Part shown: piece by piece, positions 39,611-49,459 of the stretch
Numbering within the stretch: position 1 is the first letter of the stretch
How the letters are laid out: every line of letters starts with the position of its first letter
DNA from: Zobellella iuensis
GTDB taxonomy: Bacteria; Pseudomonadota; Gammaproteobacteria; Enterobacterales; Aeromonadaceae
Length of the DNA stretch: 64,000 nucleotides
Reading direction: 5' to 3'
NCBI RefSeq assembly: GCF_016746085.1
Contig: NZ_JAERTZ010000025.1
Location: forward strand, 310,001 to 374,000
Program-made: the position numbers and the translations under genes
The notes under the pieces: model-generated
What the model was told of the DNA's origin: nothing
Seen by the model: only the letters and a program-made list of their open reading frames with translations
Databases searched by the model: none

Positions 39611-40674
39611 GCCTTGTTGTCAAAGCCCGGCTGCAACGCCAGGATTTCGAGCTGGATGTGGACTTTTCCCTGCCGCTGGACGGGGTCACCGCCCTGTTCG
39701 GCCGCTCCGGCTGCGGCAAGACCACGCTGCTGCGCCTGATCGCCGGCCTGGACAAGGTGCCGGAGGCCGAGGTCCGCTTCGGCGACCAGCGCTGGCAGCA
39801 GGGCCGCCACTTCCTGCCCCTGCACCGGCGGCGCATCGGCCTGGTGTTCCAGGAGCACAGCCTGCTGCCCCACCTGTCGGTGCGGGGCAACCTGGAGTAC
39901 GGCCTGCGCCGCACCCCGGTGGCGGAGCGGCGCCTGAGCCTGGCCGAGGTGGCGGCCATGCTGGGCATAGAGGCGCTGCTCGAGCGCGCCATCGACCGGC
40001 TGTCCGGCGGCCAGCGCCAGCGGGTGGCCCTGGGCCGTGCCCTGCTCGCCAGCCCCCGCCTGCTGCTGCTGGACGAACCCCTGTCGGCCCTGGATACCCA
40101 GACCAAGCGGGAGATCATGCCCTTCCTCTCCCGCCTGGCCCGGGAGGCCGGCGTGCCCATACTGATGGTGACCCATGCCCCGGAGGAGGTGGAGCGGCTG
40201 GCGGATCGGGTGCTGTTTATGAGCCGGGGACGGGTCGACGCCATCTCCCCCCTGCGGGAAGCCCTGGTGCGCCCCGACTCTCCCCTGTTCGACGAGGAAG
40301 GGCCGGTTTCCGTGCTGGAGGGTCGGCTGGGCGAGCGTGACCGGCACGGCCTTTATCCCTTCCACACGGCGGCCGCCACCCTCTGGGCCGGCGCCCGGGG
40401 CACCCCGCCCGCCACCAGCCGGCGCCTGCGCATCCTGGCCCGGGATGTCAGCCTGGCCCTGGAGGAACCGGGCCGCCTCAGCATCCGCAACCGCCTGCCG
40501 GTGCACATCACGCAAATCGGCCCGGCGGTGGAAGGCCACCAACTGGTGATCTGCCGGCTGGCCGACGGCCAGCCCCTGCTGGCGGAGCTGACCGCCTGGT
40601 CCGTGGCCGAGCTGGCCCTGGCCCCGGGCATGTCGGCCCATGCCCTTATCAAGTCCATGGCCCTGCTGGAATAA
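39607..40674 (+). CDS. modC: Molybdate ABC transporter ATP-binding protein
   Basis: 355 residues. Walker A GRSGCGKTT (about 34-42), signature LSGGQRQRVALGRAL, Walker B LLLLDEPLSALD, and a C-terminal Mop-type domain (about 290-350, SIRNRLPVHITQIG) that binds molybdate for trans-inhibition. The start overlaps the modB stop. It energises molybdate import for molybdoenzymes. Confidence 0.95.
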   Translation: MSLVVKARLQRQDFELDVDFSLPLDGVTALFGRSGCGKTTLLRLIAGLDKVPEAEVRFGDQRWQQGRHFLPLHRRRIGLVFQEHSLLPHLSVRGNLEYGLRRTPVAERRLSLAEVAAMLGIEALLERAIDRLSGGQRQRVALGRALLASPRLLLLDEPLSALDTQTKREIMPFLSRLAREAGVPILMVTHAPEEVERLADRVLFMSRGRVDAISPLREALVRPDSPLFDEEGPVSVLEGRLGERDRHGLYPFHTAAATLWAGARGTPPATSRRLRILARDVSLALEEPGRLSIRNRLPVHITQIGPAVEGHQLVICRLADGQPLLAELTAWSVAELALAPGMSAHALIKSMALLE

Positions 40675-40733
40675 GGCGCCGGGCAGTTGAGGCCGCCCGG
40701 CTTTCCGGGGACAATGCCCTTTTTACTCGGTAG

Positions 40734-41513
40734 ATGAATATGGATCTGGAACTCCTGCTCAGCCTGCACCGCGAGGGTCGGCTGTTCGTCAACCCCAAGC
40801 GCATCCGCCTGCTGGAATGCATTCGCGAACAGGGCTCCATCAGCCAGGGCGCCAAGGCCGCCGGCATCAGCTACAAGTCGGCCTGGGACGCGGTGCGCGA
40901 GATGAACGAGCTGGCCGGCCGCCCCCTGGTGGAGAGCGAGGCCGGCGGCAAGGGCGGCGGCGGCGCCCGCCTTACCCCCTATGGCGGGCGGTTGCTCAAG
41001 ATCTACCATCTGCTGGCGCAGATAGAGCGGATGGCGGTGGACGCCCTGCAGGACGAGGCCGCCTCCCTCGACAGCCTGCTGGCGGTGGTGGCGCGCTTCG
41101 GCCTGCAGACCAGCGCCCGCAACCAGTTCTTCGCCCGGGTGGAAGGGCTGGACCCGAGCGATCTCAGCCGCAAGGTCCGGCTGCGGCTGGACGGCGGCGC
41201 CCTGCTCTACGCGGACATCACCGAGCAAAGCTGCCGGCGGCTGGGACTGACGCCGGGCAAGGAGGTACTGGCGCTGATCAAGGCGCCCTGGGTCGCCGTT
41301 GAAACGGCGCCGGAAGACGACACCCGCAACCGCCTGGCCGGCACCATCGTCGAGGTGGCCAGCGGCGAGCAGTTCAACGAAATTACCCTGCGGCTGGATC
41401 AGGGCCATGATATCCACGCCCTGCGCCCGGCCCAGGAGCCCCTGCCCGCCCCGGGCAGCCGCGCCTTCGCCTGCTTCGCCCCCGACCAGGTGATCCTCGC
41501 CACCCTGGGTTAA
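40734..41513 (+). CDS. modE: Molybdate-responsive regulator ModE
   Basis: 259 residues: an N-terminal LysR-like winged HTH (RIRLLECIREQGSISQGAKAAGISYKSAWDAVREMNE) and two C-terminal Mop/TOBE domains (about 125-190 and 195-258) that bind molybdate. ModE with molybdate represses modABC; a matching site lies upstream of modA. Here modE is downstream of modC on the same strand, not divergent from modA as in E. coli. The start may be the second ATG, two codons in. Confidence 0.93.
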   Translation: MNMDLELLLSLHREGRLFVNPKRIRLLECIREQGSISQGAKAAGISYKSAWDAVREMNELAGRPLVESEAGGKGGGGARLTPYGGRLLKIYHLLAQIERMAVDALQDEAASLDSLLAVVARFGLQTSARNQFFARVEGLDPSDLSRKVRLRLDGGALLYADITEQSCRRLGLTPGKEVLALIKAPWVAVETAPEDDTRNRLAGTIVEVASGEQFNEITLRLDQGHDIHALRPAQEPLPAPGSRAFACFAPDQVILATLG

Positions 41514-41518
41514 AAAAC

Positions 41519-41691
41519 AGCTGGAAGACGTAAGCTGGAAGCTGGAAGTAAAACCATTTTGCCTGCTGAGCCGGCGTCGTACCCGTCAATATTGAGGTAA
41601 CGGCGGTACGGCACCACATAAACAAAAGCCGGAAGCCGAGTCTGCCCACCCACTCGGTTTGCTTCCAGCTTCCAGCCTCAAGCATCCAGCT

Positions 41692-41696
<5 letters not shown>
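41519..41696. repeat. GCTGGAAG-type inverted repeat element
   Basis: GCTGGAAGCTGGAAG (41535-41549) is repeated in perfect inversion as CTTCCAGCTTCCAGC (41661-41675), with further degenerate copies outside. It fills the whole space between the modE and acnA stops. The enclosed 110 bp carries no credible gene. It could form a cruciform and may act as a convergent terminator or be a small non-autonomous element. Confidence 0.6.
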
Positions 41697-44406
<2,710 letters not shown>

Positions 44407-44703
44407 GGCTCCTCCTTGCTTGTTGGGCATGGCCGGCGGCAAAGCGGACGACTTGCCGCTTGTCTCCGTTGAACAATTATTTAGGCACAGTCGGGACAAC
44501 AAATAAAGCGACTGGTTAAAATCAGACCGGCCCGCCCTTTTTGCGCCGGATAAGTAGGCAATACTGTTACTGAAACTGCAGAAACGAATATTTTTCGGTT
44601 CAGCCCCGTTTTTTCTTGTTGGCGCAACCCCACCGGATAGCGTAGATAGAGGGCCTGAACTTTCTCCCTGGTAGCACAACGGATAGAGAGCCGTGCCGAA
44701 CAC

Positions 44704-45606
44704 ATGAAAATAGCCATCCTTTCACGCAATGCATCCCTTTACTCCACCCGCCGCCTGCAGGAAGCGGCCGAGGTCCGGGGGCATGAGGTCACCATTATCG
44801 ATGCCCTCAAGTGCTACATGAACATCAACGACAACAAGCCTTCCATCCATTACCGTGGGCGGGAGCTGGATCAGTTTGACGCGGTGATCCCGCGCATCGG
44901 CGCCACCATTACTTTTTACGGCACGGCGGTATTGCGTCAGTTCGAAATGATGGGCTGTTATTCACTCAATCATTCCGCCGCCATCAGCCGCTCGCGCGAC
45001 AAGCTGCGCTCACTGCAACTGCTGTCCGGCCAGGGCGTGGGCATGCCGATTACCGGCTTTGCCTGCAAACCCGATGACGTACCGGACCTGATCGACATGG
45101 TCGGCGGCGCCCCCCTGGTGATCAAGCTGCTCGAGGGTACCCAGGGCATAGGAGTGGTGCTGGCGGAAACCCGCAAGGCGGCGGAGAGCGTGCTGGAGGC
45201 CTTTATGGGCCTCAAGGCCAATATCATGGTGCAGGAGTTTATCGAAGAGGCCAACGGCGCCGATATCCGCTGCTTCGTGCTGGGTGACAAGGTCATCGCG
45301 GCCATGAAACGCCAGGCCAGGGAAGGCGAGTTCCGTTCCAACCTGCACCGGGGCGGCGAAGCCCAGCTGATCCGCATCACCCCGGAAGAACGCAAGACCG
45401 CCATCGCCTCCGCCAGGGCCATGGGCCTGAACGTCGCCGGGGTAGACCTGCTGCGCTCCAAGCGCGGCCCCCTGGTGATGGAAGTCAACTCCTCACCGGG
45501 CCTGGAAGGCATAGAGCAGGCCACCGGCAAGGATGTGGCGGAGCTGATGATCCAGTACATCGAAAAACACGCTCACAAAAAATCGAAGACCCGGGAGCGC
45601 GGTTGA
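44704..45606 (+). CDS. rimK: RimK-type ATP-grasp alpha-L-glutamate ligase
   Basis: 300 residues, the same length as E. coli RimK, which adds glutamates to the C-terminus of ribosomal protein S6. N-terminal [21 protein letters not shown]-grasp elements [14 protein letters not shown] and [18 protein letters not shown], and metal-binding [13 protein letters not shown] are present. The stop overlaps the next start (TGATG), coupling it to an M14-type peptidase. The ribosome site is weak. Confidence 0.93.
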   Translation: MKIAILSRNASLYSTRRLQEAAEVRGHEVTIIDALKCYMNINDNKPSIHYRGRELDQFDAVIPRIGATITFYGTAVLRQFEMMGCYSLNHSAAISRSRDKLRSLQLLSGQGVGMPITGFACKPDDVPDLIDMVGGAPLVIKLLEGTQGIGVVLAETRKAAESVLEAFMGLKANIMVQEFIEEANGADIRCFVLGDKVIAAMKRQAREGEFRSNLHRGGEAQLIRITPEERKTAIASARAMGLNVAGVDLLRSKRGPLVMEVNSSPGLEGIEQATGKDVAELMIQYIEKHAHKKSKTRERG

Positions 45607-46625
45607 TGGTCGCGCCCTTTCATATCGCCGGCACCGAGATTGCGCCCGGTAGCCGCCGGGTACTGCAACTGGCCCTGGCCCAGCTCTACACCCAGTCGCC
45701 ACTGACGGTGCCGCTGGAGGTGGTACACGGCAGGCGGCCCGGCCCGGTGTTGCTGATCTGTGCCGCCATTCACGGCGATGAACTCAACGGCATCGAAATC
45801 GTCAATCAGGTACTGGCCAAGATAAGCCCGGCCCGGCTGAAAGGCACCCTGGTGGCGGTGCCGGTGGTCAATGTGTTCGGCTTTATCCACAAGTCCCGTT
45901 ACCTGCCCGACCGACGGGACCTGAACCGCTGTTTTCCCGGCTCGGAAAAGGGCTCTCTGGGCTCGCGGGTGGCCCATTTTTTCGTGGATGAAATCGTCAA
46001 TAAGTGCACCCATATCGTGGATCTGCACACCGGCGCCATCCACAGATCCAACCTGCCCCAGATCAGGGCCAAGCTCGACTGCGATATCACCCGGCAGCTG
46101 GCCGATACCTTCGGCGCGCCGGTGATCCTGGACGCCAGTATCCGCGACGGCTCGCTCAGGGCGGTGGCGGAAAGCCGTGGCATACCGGTGATCCTCTATG
46201 AAGCGGGAGAAGCGCTGCGCTTCGAACCGCTGGCCATCAAGGCCGGCACCCGGGGGATCCTGAACGTGATGCGCACCCTCGGCATGCTGAAACCGGTCAG
46301 CGGCAAAGCCAAGGTCCAGCCCATGATAGCCAAATCCAGTACCTGGATCCGTGCCGAGCAGGACGGTCTGCTGCACCTCAAGGCCCGGCTGGGCGACCGG
46401 GTCGGCAAGGGCCAGTGCCTGGGCACCATTACCGCACCGCTGGGCGCGAATGGCTGCGAGGTCATCGCCCCCAAGAGCGGTATCGTGATCGGTTGTCTGA
46501 CCATGCCGCTGGTCAACGAGGGGGATGCGATCTGCCATATCGCCAGCTTTGATGCGGTGAAACAGGCGGAAATCAGCGTGGAGCGCTTCGTGGACGAGCT
46601 GGATATCCGCCCGGAAATGCTATAG
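45606..46625 (+). CDS. Succinylglutamate desuccinylase/aspartoacylase-family M14 protein
   Basis: 339 residues. A zinc carboxypeptidase-type domain has AAIHGDELNGIE (His and Glu ligands), RDLNRCFPG and VDLHTG (third ligand). Residues from about 255 form a biotinyl-lipoyl-like beta domain (DGLLHLKARLGDRVGKGQ). The ATG at 45606 overlaps the rimK stop. Such proteins are often found beside rimK and are presumed to act on the same glutamylated or peptide substrate, but the reaction is unproven. Confidence 0.85.
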   Translation: MVAPFHIAGTEIAPGSRRVLQLALAQLYTQSPLTVPLEVVHGRRPGPVLLICAAIHGDELNGIEIVNQVLAKISPARLKGTLVAVPVVNVFGFIHKSRYLPDRRDLNRCFPGSEKGSLGSRVAHFFVDEIVNKCTHIVDLHTGAIHRSNLPQIRAKLDCDITRQLADTFGAPVILDASIRDGSLRAVAESRGIPVILYEAGEALRFEPLAIKAGTRGILNVMRTLGMLKPVSGKAKVQPMIAKSSTWIRAEQDGLLHLKARLGDRVGKGQCLGTITAPLGANGCEVIAPKSGIVIGCLTMPLVNEGDAICHIASFDAVKQAEISVERFVDELDIRPEML

Positions 46626-46665
46626 CCCGCAACGGGCAAAGGGAACAACCGGCGATGGGAGCAAC

Positions 46666-46688
46666 AAAAAGCCCGGTTTCCCGGGCTT
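46666..46688 (-). terminator. Terminator of serA
   Basis: On the minus strand AAGCCCGG-GAAA-CCGGGCTT is followed by a T-run, about 36 bp past the serA stop and directly after the heptamer repeats. Confidence 0.85.
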
Positions 46689-46727
46689 CTAGCTTCTAGC
46701 TTCTAGCTTCTAGCTTCTAGCTTCTAG
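46686..46727. repeat. Six tandem CTTCTAG heptamers at the serA stop codon
   Basis: Six perfect copies of a seven-base unit, CTTCTAG on the plus strand. The last copy contains the serA TAG stop codon (46724-46726) and the first runs into the terminator stem. Such perfect short repeats are prone to slippage. Confidence 0.9.
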
Positions 46728-47953
46728 TGCAGGATCCGGGCACGAATGGTGCCGTCGATGGCCTTGAGTTTGGCCAGGGCCTGCTCGCTCTGGGCGGTTT
46801 CCACGTCGATCACCACATAACCGATTTTCGGGGAAGTTTGCAGATACTGGGCCGCGATATTGATATTATCGTTGGCGAACGCCTGGGCGATCTGGCTCAG
46901 GATACCGGGTTTGTTGTGGTGAACGTGCAGCAGGCGGCTGGTACCGGAATGCTCGGGCAGGGACACTTCCGGGAAGTTGACCGCCGACAGGGTGGAGCCG
47001 TTATCGGAGTATTTGACCAGCTTGCCGGCCACTTCGTAGCCGATGTTTTCCTGGGCTTCCTGGGTGGAGCCGCCGATATGGGGTGTCAGGATGACGTTGT
47101 CGAACTCCCGCAACGGCGACATGAACTCTTCATCGTTGGACTTGGGCTCCACCGGGAAGACATCGATGGCGGCCCCGGCAATATGCTTGCTCGCCAGGGC
47201 GGCGGCCAGGGCGTCGATATCGACCACGGTGCCGCGGGACGCGTTGATCAGGATGGCGCCCGGCTTCATCATCGCCAGCTCTTCGGCACCAAACATGTTC
47301 TTGGTCTGAACGGTTTCAGGCACATGCAGCGACACCACGTCGGACATGTTCAACAGTTCTTCCAGGCTGGCAATCTGGGTGGCGTTACCCAGGGACAGCT
47401 TGTTCTCGATGTCGTAATAGAACACCTGCAAACCGATGCCTTCGGCAATAATGCCCAGTTGGGTACCGATATGGCCGTAACCGATAATGCCGAGCTTCTT
47501 GCCCCGCGCTTCGAAAGAATGAGTGGCAGTCTTCTGCCAGATGCCCCGGTGAGCCTGGGCATTGCGTTCGGGAATGCCGCGCAGCAACAGCAGCAGCTCG
47601 CCCAGCACCAGTTCGGCCACACTGCGGGTGTTGGAGAAAGGGGCGTTGAACACCGGAATGCCGCGGATTTCCGCCGCTGCCAAATCGACCTGGTTGGTCC
47701 CGATGCAGAAACAGCCGATGGCCACCAGCTTGTCGGCGGCGTCCAGTACGGCTTCGGTCAGTTGGGTGCGGGAACGGATACCGACGAAATGCACGTCTTT
47801 GATGCGTTCCTTAAGTTCATCTTCTGCCAGGGAGGTCTTCAGGTAGTCGATATTGCTATAGCCAGCATTTTTGAAGGAATCAACAGTACCCGGATGCACC
47901 CCTTCCAGTAATAAAATTTTAATTTTTTCTTTATCTAAAGAATAGTTAGCCAT
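46724..47953 (-). CDS. serA: D-3-phosphoglycerate dehydrogenase
   Basis: 409 residues (E. coli 410). First step of serine synthesis, 3-phosphoglycerate to 3-phosphohydroxypyruvate. NAD motif GYGHIGTQLGIIAEG, substrate loop CIGTNQVDL, catalytic His in LTPHIGGSTQEAQ, and a C-terminal ACT domain (about 335-409) for serine feedback inhibition. GGACCAGGTA precedes the ATG. The stop codon lies inside a tandem heptamer array. Confidence 0.97.
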   Translation of the reverse strand: MANYSLDKEKIKILLLEGVHPGTVDSFKNAGYSNIDYLKTSLAEDELKERIKDVHFVGIRSRTQLTEAVLDAADKLVAIGCFCIGTNQVDLAAAEIRGIPVFNAPFSNTRSVAELVLGELLLLLRGIPERNAQAHRGIWQKTATHSFEARGKKLGIIGYGHIGTQLGIIAEGIGLQVFYYDIENKLSLGNATQIASLEELLNMSDVVSLHVPETVQTKNMFGAEELAMMKPGAILINASRGTVVDIDALAAALASKHIAGAAIDVFPVEPKSNDEEFMSPLREFDNVILTPHIGGSTQEAQENIGYEVAGKLVKYSDNGSTLSAVNFPEVSLPEHSGTSRLLHVHHNKPGILSQIAQAFANDNINIAAQYLQTSPKIGYVVIDVETAQSEQALAKLKAIDGTIRARILH

Positions 47954-48117
47954 TACCTGGTCCTTTATGACAACTGCGTTATAGGACCATAAAGTATCAA
48001 AAACATCGGCTTTAGGGAATTTCTGTAATCAAGGTCACGTTTTTTTAAGTTATAAATTTTTTTTTAATCATTGCGGGGGGCCCGGCCTCGGCTATCGGCC
48101 GGCTCCGAACAACAAAT

Positions 48118-48141
48118 CCGGGGAAGATTGCCCTTCCCCGG
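48118..48141 (-). terminator. Terminator of yggE
   Basis: CCGGGGAAG and CTTCCCCGG pair around a six-base loop, seven bases past the yggE stop; on the minus strand ATTTGTTGTT follows. Confidence 0.75.
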
Positions 48142-48147
48142 CACGAC

Positions 48148-48858
48148 TTACTTCAGGGTGAACACCACCTGCACCGAATCACTGAACTGGATGTCGTTCT
48201 GTACATAGCTGGCGTCCAGACTTTCCGCCGAAGCCATCTTTGCCATCATGCCGAAAGGCCGCGGCAGTATGGGCCCCTGGCTCTGGTACTCTATGGCATA
48301 GACCTCGCCCAGGCTGCGGCCGAAGCCTTTGGCCAGCTCCTCGGCCAGACTCCTGGCATTGGCCACCGCCGCCAGCCGGGCCTCCCGGCGCACCTCGTCG
48401 GCATCACGCTTGCCGTAGCTGACCTGTTGGATGCTCTGGATGCCTTGCTCCAGTATCTTGTTGAGGGCCGGGCTCAACAGTTCCAAATCGTACAGCCGCA
48501 CCGTGATTTGCCGCTCGGCCAGGTAACCGTTCAGCTCGGGGCCGCCACCGTCTTTCGGATAACGATAGTCGGGGCGGGTAATGACATTGCCACTGTCGAT
48601 ATTTTCCTTGCCGATGCCCAGCGTAGCCAGACTGCTGAACAGGGTGGCGACCTTGGTGTCGACCTCTTCCTTCGCTTCCCGGCTTTCCGGCTTGAGTGCG
48701 GTCACCGACACCGACAGGGTCGCCATGTCGGGCTCAACCCGGATTTCCGATTGCCCCTGGGTGACCAGATGGGGGGCATCGGGCACCGCGATGGCGAAAG
48801 TGGCGGAACTGAACAGCAGGGGGAGCAGCGACAGGCTGCCGAGAGGGGAAATACGCAT
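48148..48858 (-). CDS. yggE: SIMPL-domain protein, YggE-like oxidative stress protein
   Basis: 236 residues with a signal peptide (about 1-23) and the SIMPL/DUF541 domain: VTQGQSEIRVEPDMATLSVSV and YLAERQITVRLYDLELL. YggE is a periplasmic protein linked to reduced oxidative stress; its mechanism is unclear. GAGGCATTGTC gives the ribosome site. It sits next to serA, as in the serA-argP-yggE neighbourhood of E. coli, but argP and argO are absent here. Confidence 0.9.
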   Translation of the reverse strand: MRISPLGSLSLLPLLFSSATFAIAVPDAPHLVTQGQSEIRVEPDMATLSVSVTALKPESREAKEEVDTKVATLFSSLATLGIGKENIDSGNVITRPDYRYPKDGGGPELNGYLAERQITVRLYDLELLSPALNKILEQGIQSIQQVSYGKRDADEVRREARLAAVANARSLAEELAKGFGRSLGEVYAIEYQSQGPILPRPFGMMAKMASAESLDASYVQNDIQFSDSVQVVFTLK

Positions 48859-48913
48859 GACAATGCCTCATGATGGAAGTGACCTGGGTCTGACCCGGAT
48901 GGGACCGACCGGT

Positions 48914-49414
48914 TCAATCATGATGATGATACACCGCCAGCCAGTTGATCACATCGTCGATTATCTCGCTGTTCAGCCCGGCTGTGCCAGGGCCAGTCGC
49001 AGGGGGGATTTCTTCCGGCGCCATCACTTCATCCAGAATGTCATCTATATCCGGCAGCACCAGTTCACTGACGGTATTGTCGGTCATCGCCGGCTCGGAG
49101 GGCGGCAACAGGGGCTCGTCCTGCAGTAAAATATCATGGATTCCGTCCTCCATCGGCGACAGCAGACGATCACCCCGTTCATCCAGCAGTATTACCTCAT
49201 CGGCTCCCCCCGGGCCCAGCAAGGACCACTGTTGAGCCGCAAAGTCGATGGAGAAGGCCGCCAGCGGCTCCCCTTCCCCATCGAACAGTTCAACCTGCTC
49301 CAGGGTACTGCCCGGCAACAGCCATGGCATATTGATGCCATCGTCCACCAGTATGTCCTGTCCGTTCCAGTGGTAACTGACGCCCTGGAGCAGTACCTCT
49401 TGTATCTTTGCCAT
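48914..49414 (-). CDS. Acidic protein of unknown function at the end of the lap operon
   Basis: 166 residues, not recognised. It is strongly acidic, with no signal peptide and no membrane segment. The N-terminal half looks beta-rich (VLLQGVSYHWNGQDILVDDG, a VELFDGEGEPLAAFSID segment). The C-terminal half carries two acidic amphipathic stretches (LPDIDDILDEV, SEIIDDVINWLAVY) and ends HHHD. GGAGCCTGTG precedes the ATG at 49414. It is 45 bp downstream of the mini-adhesin gene, so it may be a second type I secretion substrate or an accessory of the adhesin. This is inference from position, absence of a Sec signal, and acidity. Confidence 0.75.
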   Translation of the reverse strand: MAKIQEVLLQGVSYHWNGQDILVDDGINMPWLLPGSTLEQVELFDGEGEPLAAFSIDFAAQQWSLLGPGGADEVILLDERGDRLLSPMEDGIHDILLQDEPLLPPSEPAMTDNTVSELVLPDIDDILDEVMAPEEIPPATGPGTAGLNSEIIDDVINWLAVYHHHD

Positions 49415-49459
49415 CACAGGCTCCGCAGTAAAACTGGGCGGCCCATGGCCACCCATTAC

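Noticed and set aside
41383-41685. 100-codon minus-strand frame over the end of modE and the GCTGGAAG element
   Set aside because: It runs from the inverted repeat into modE antisense; no ribosome site, and the product is repeat-derived.
44664-44700. tRNA-like string GGTAGCACAACGGATAGAGAGCC before rimK
   Set aside because: It resembles a D-arm by chance; no acceptor stem, anticodon arm or T-arm can be built around it.
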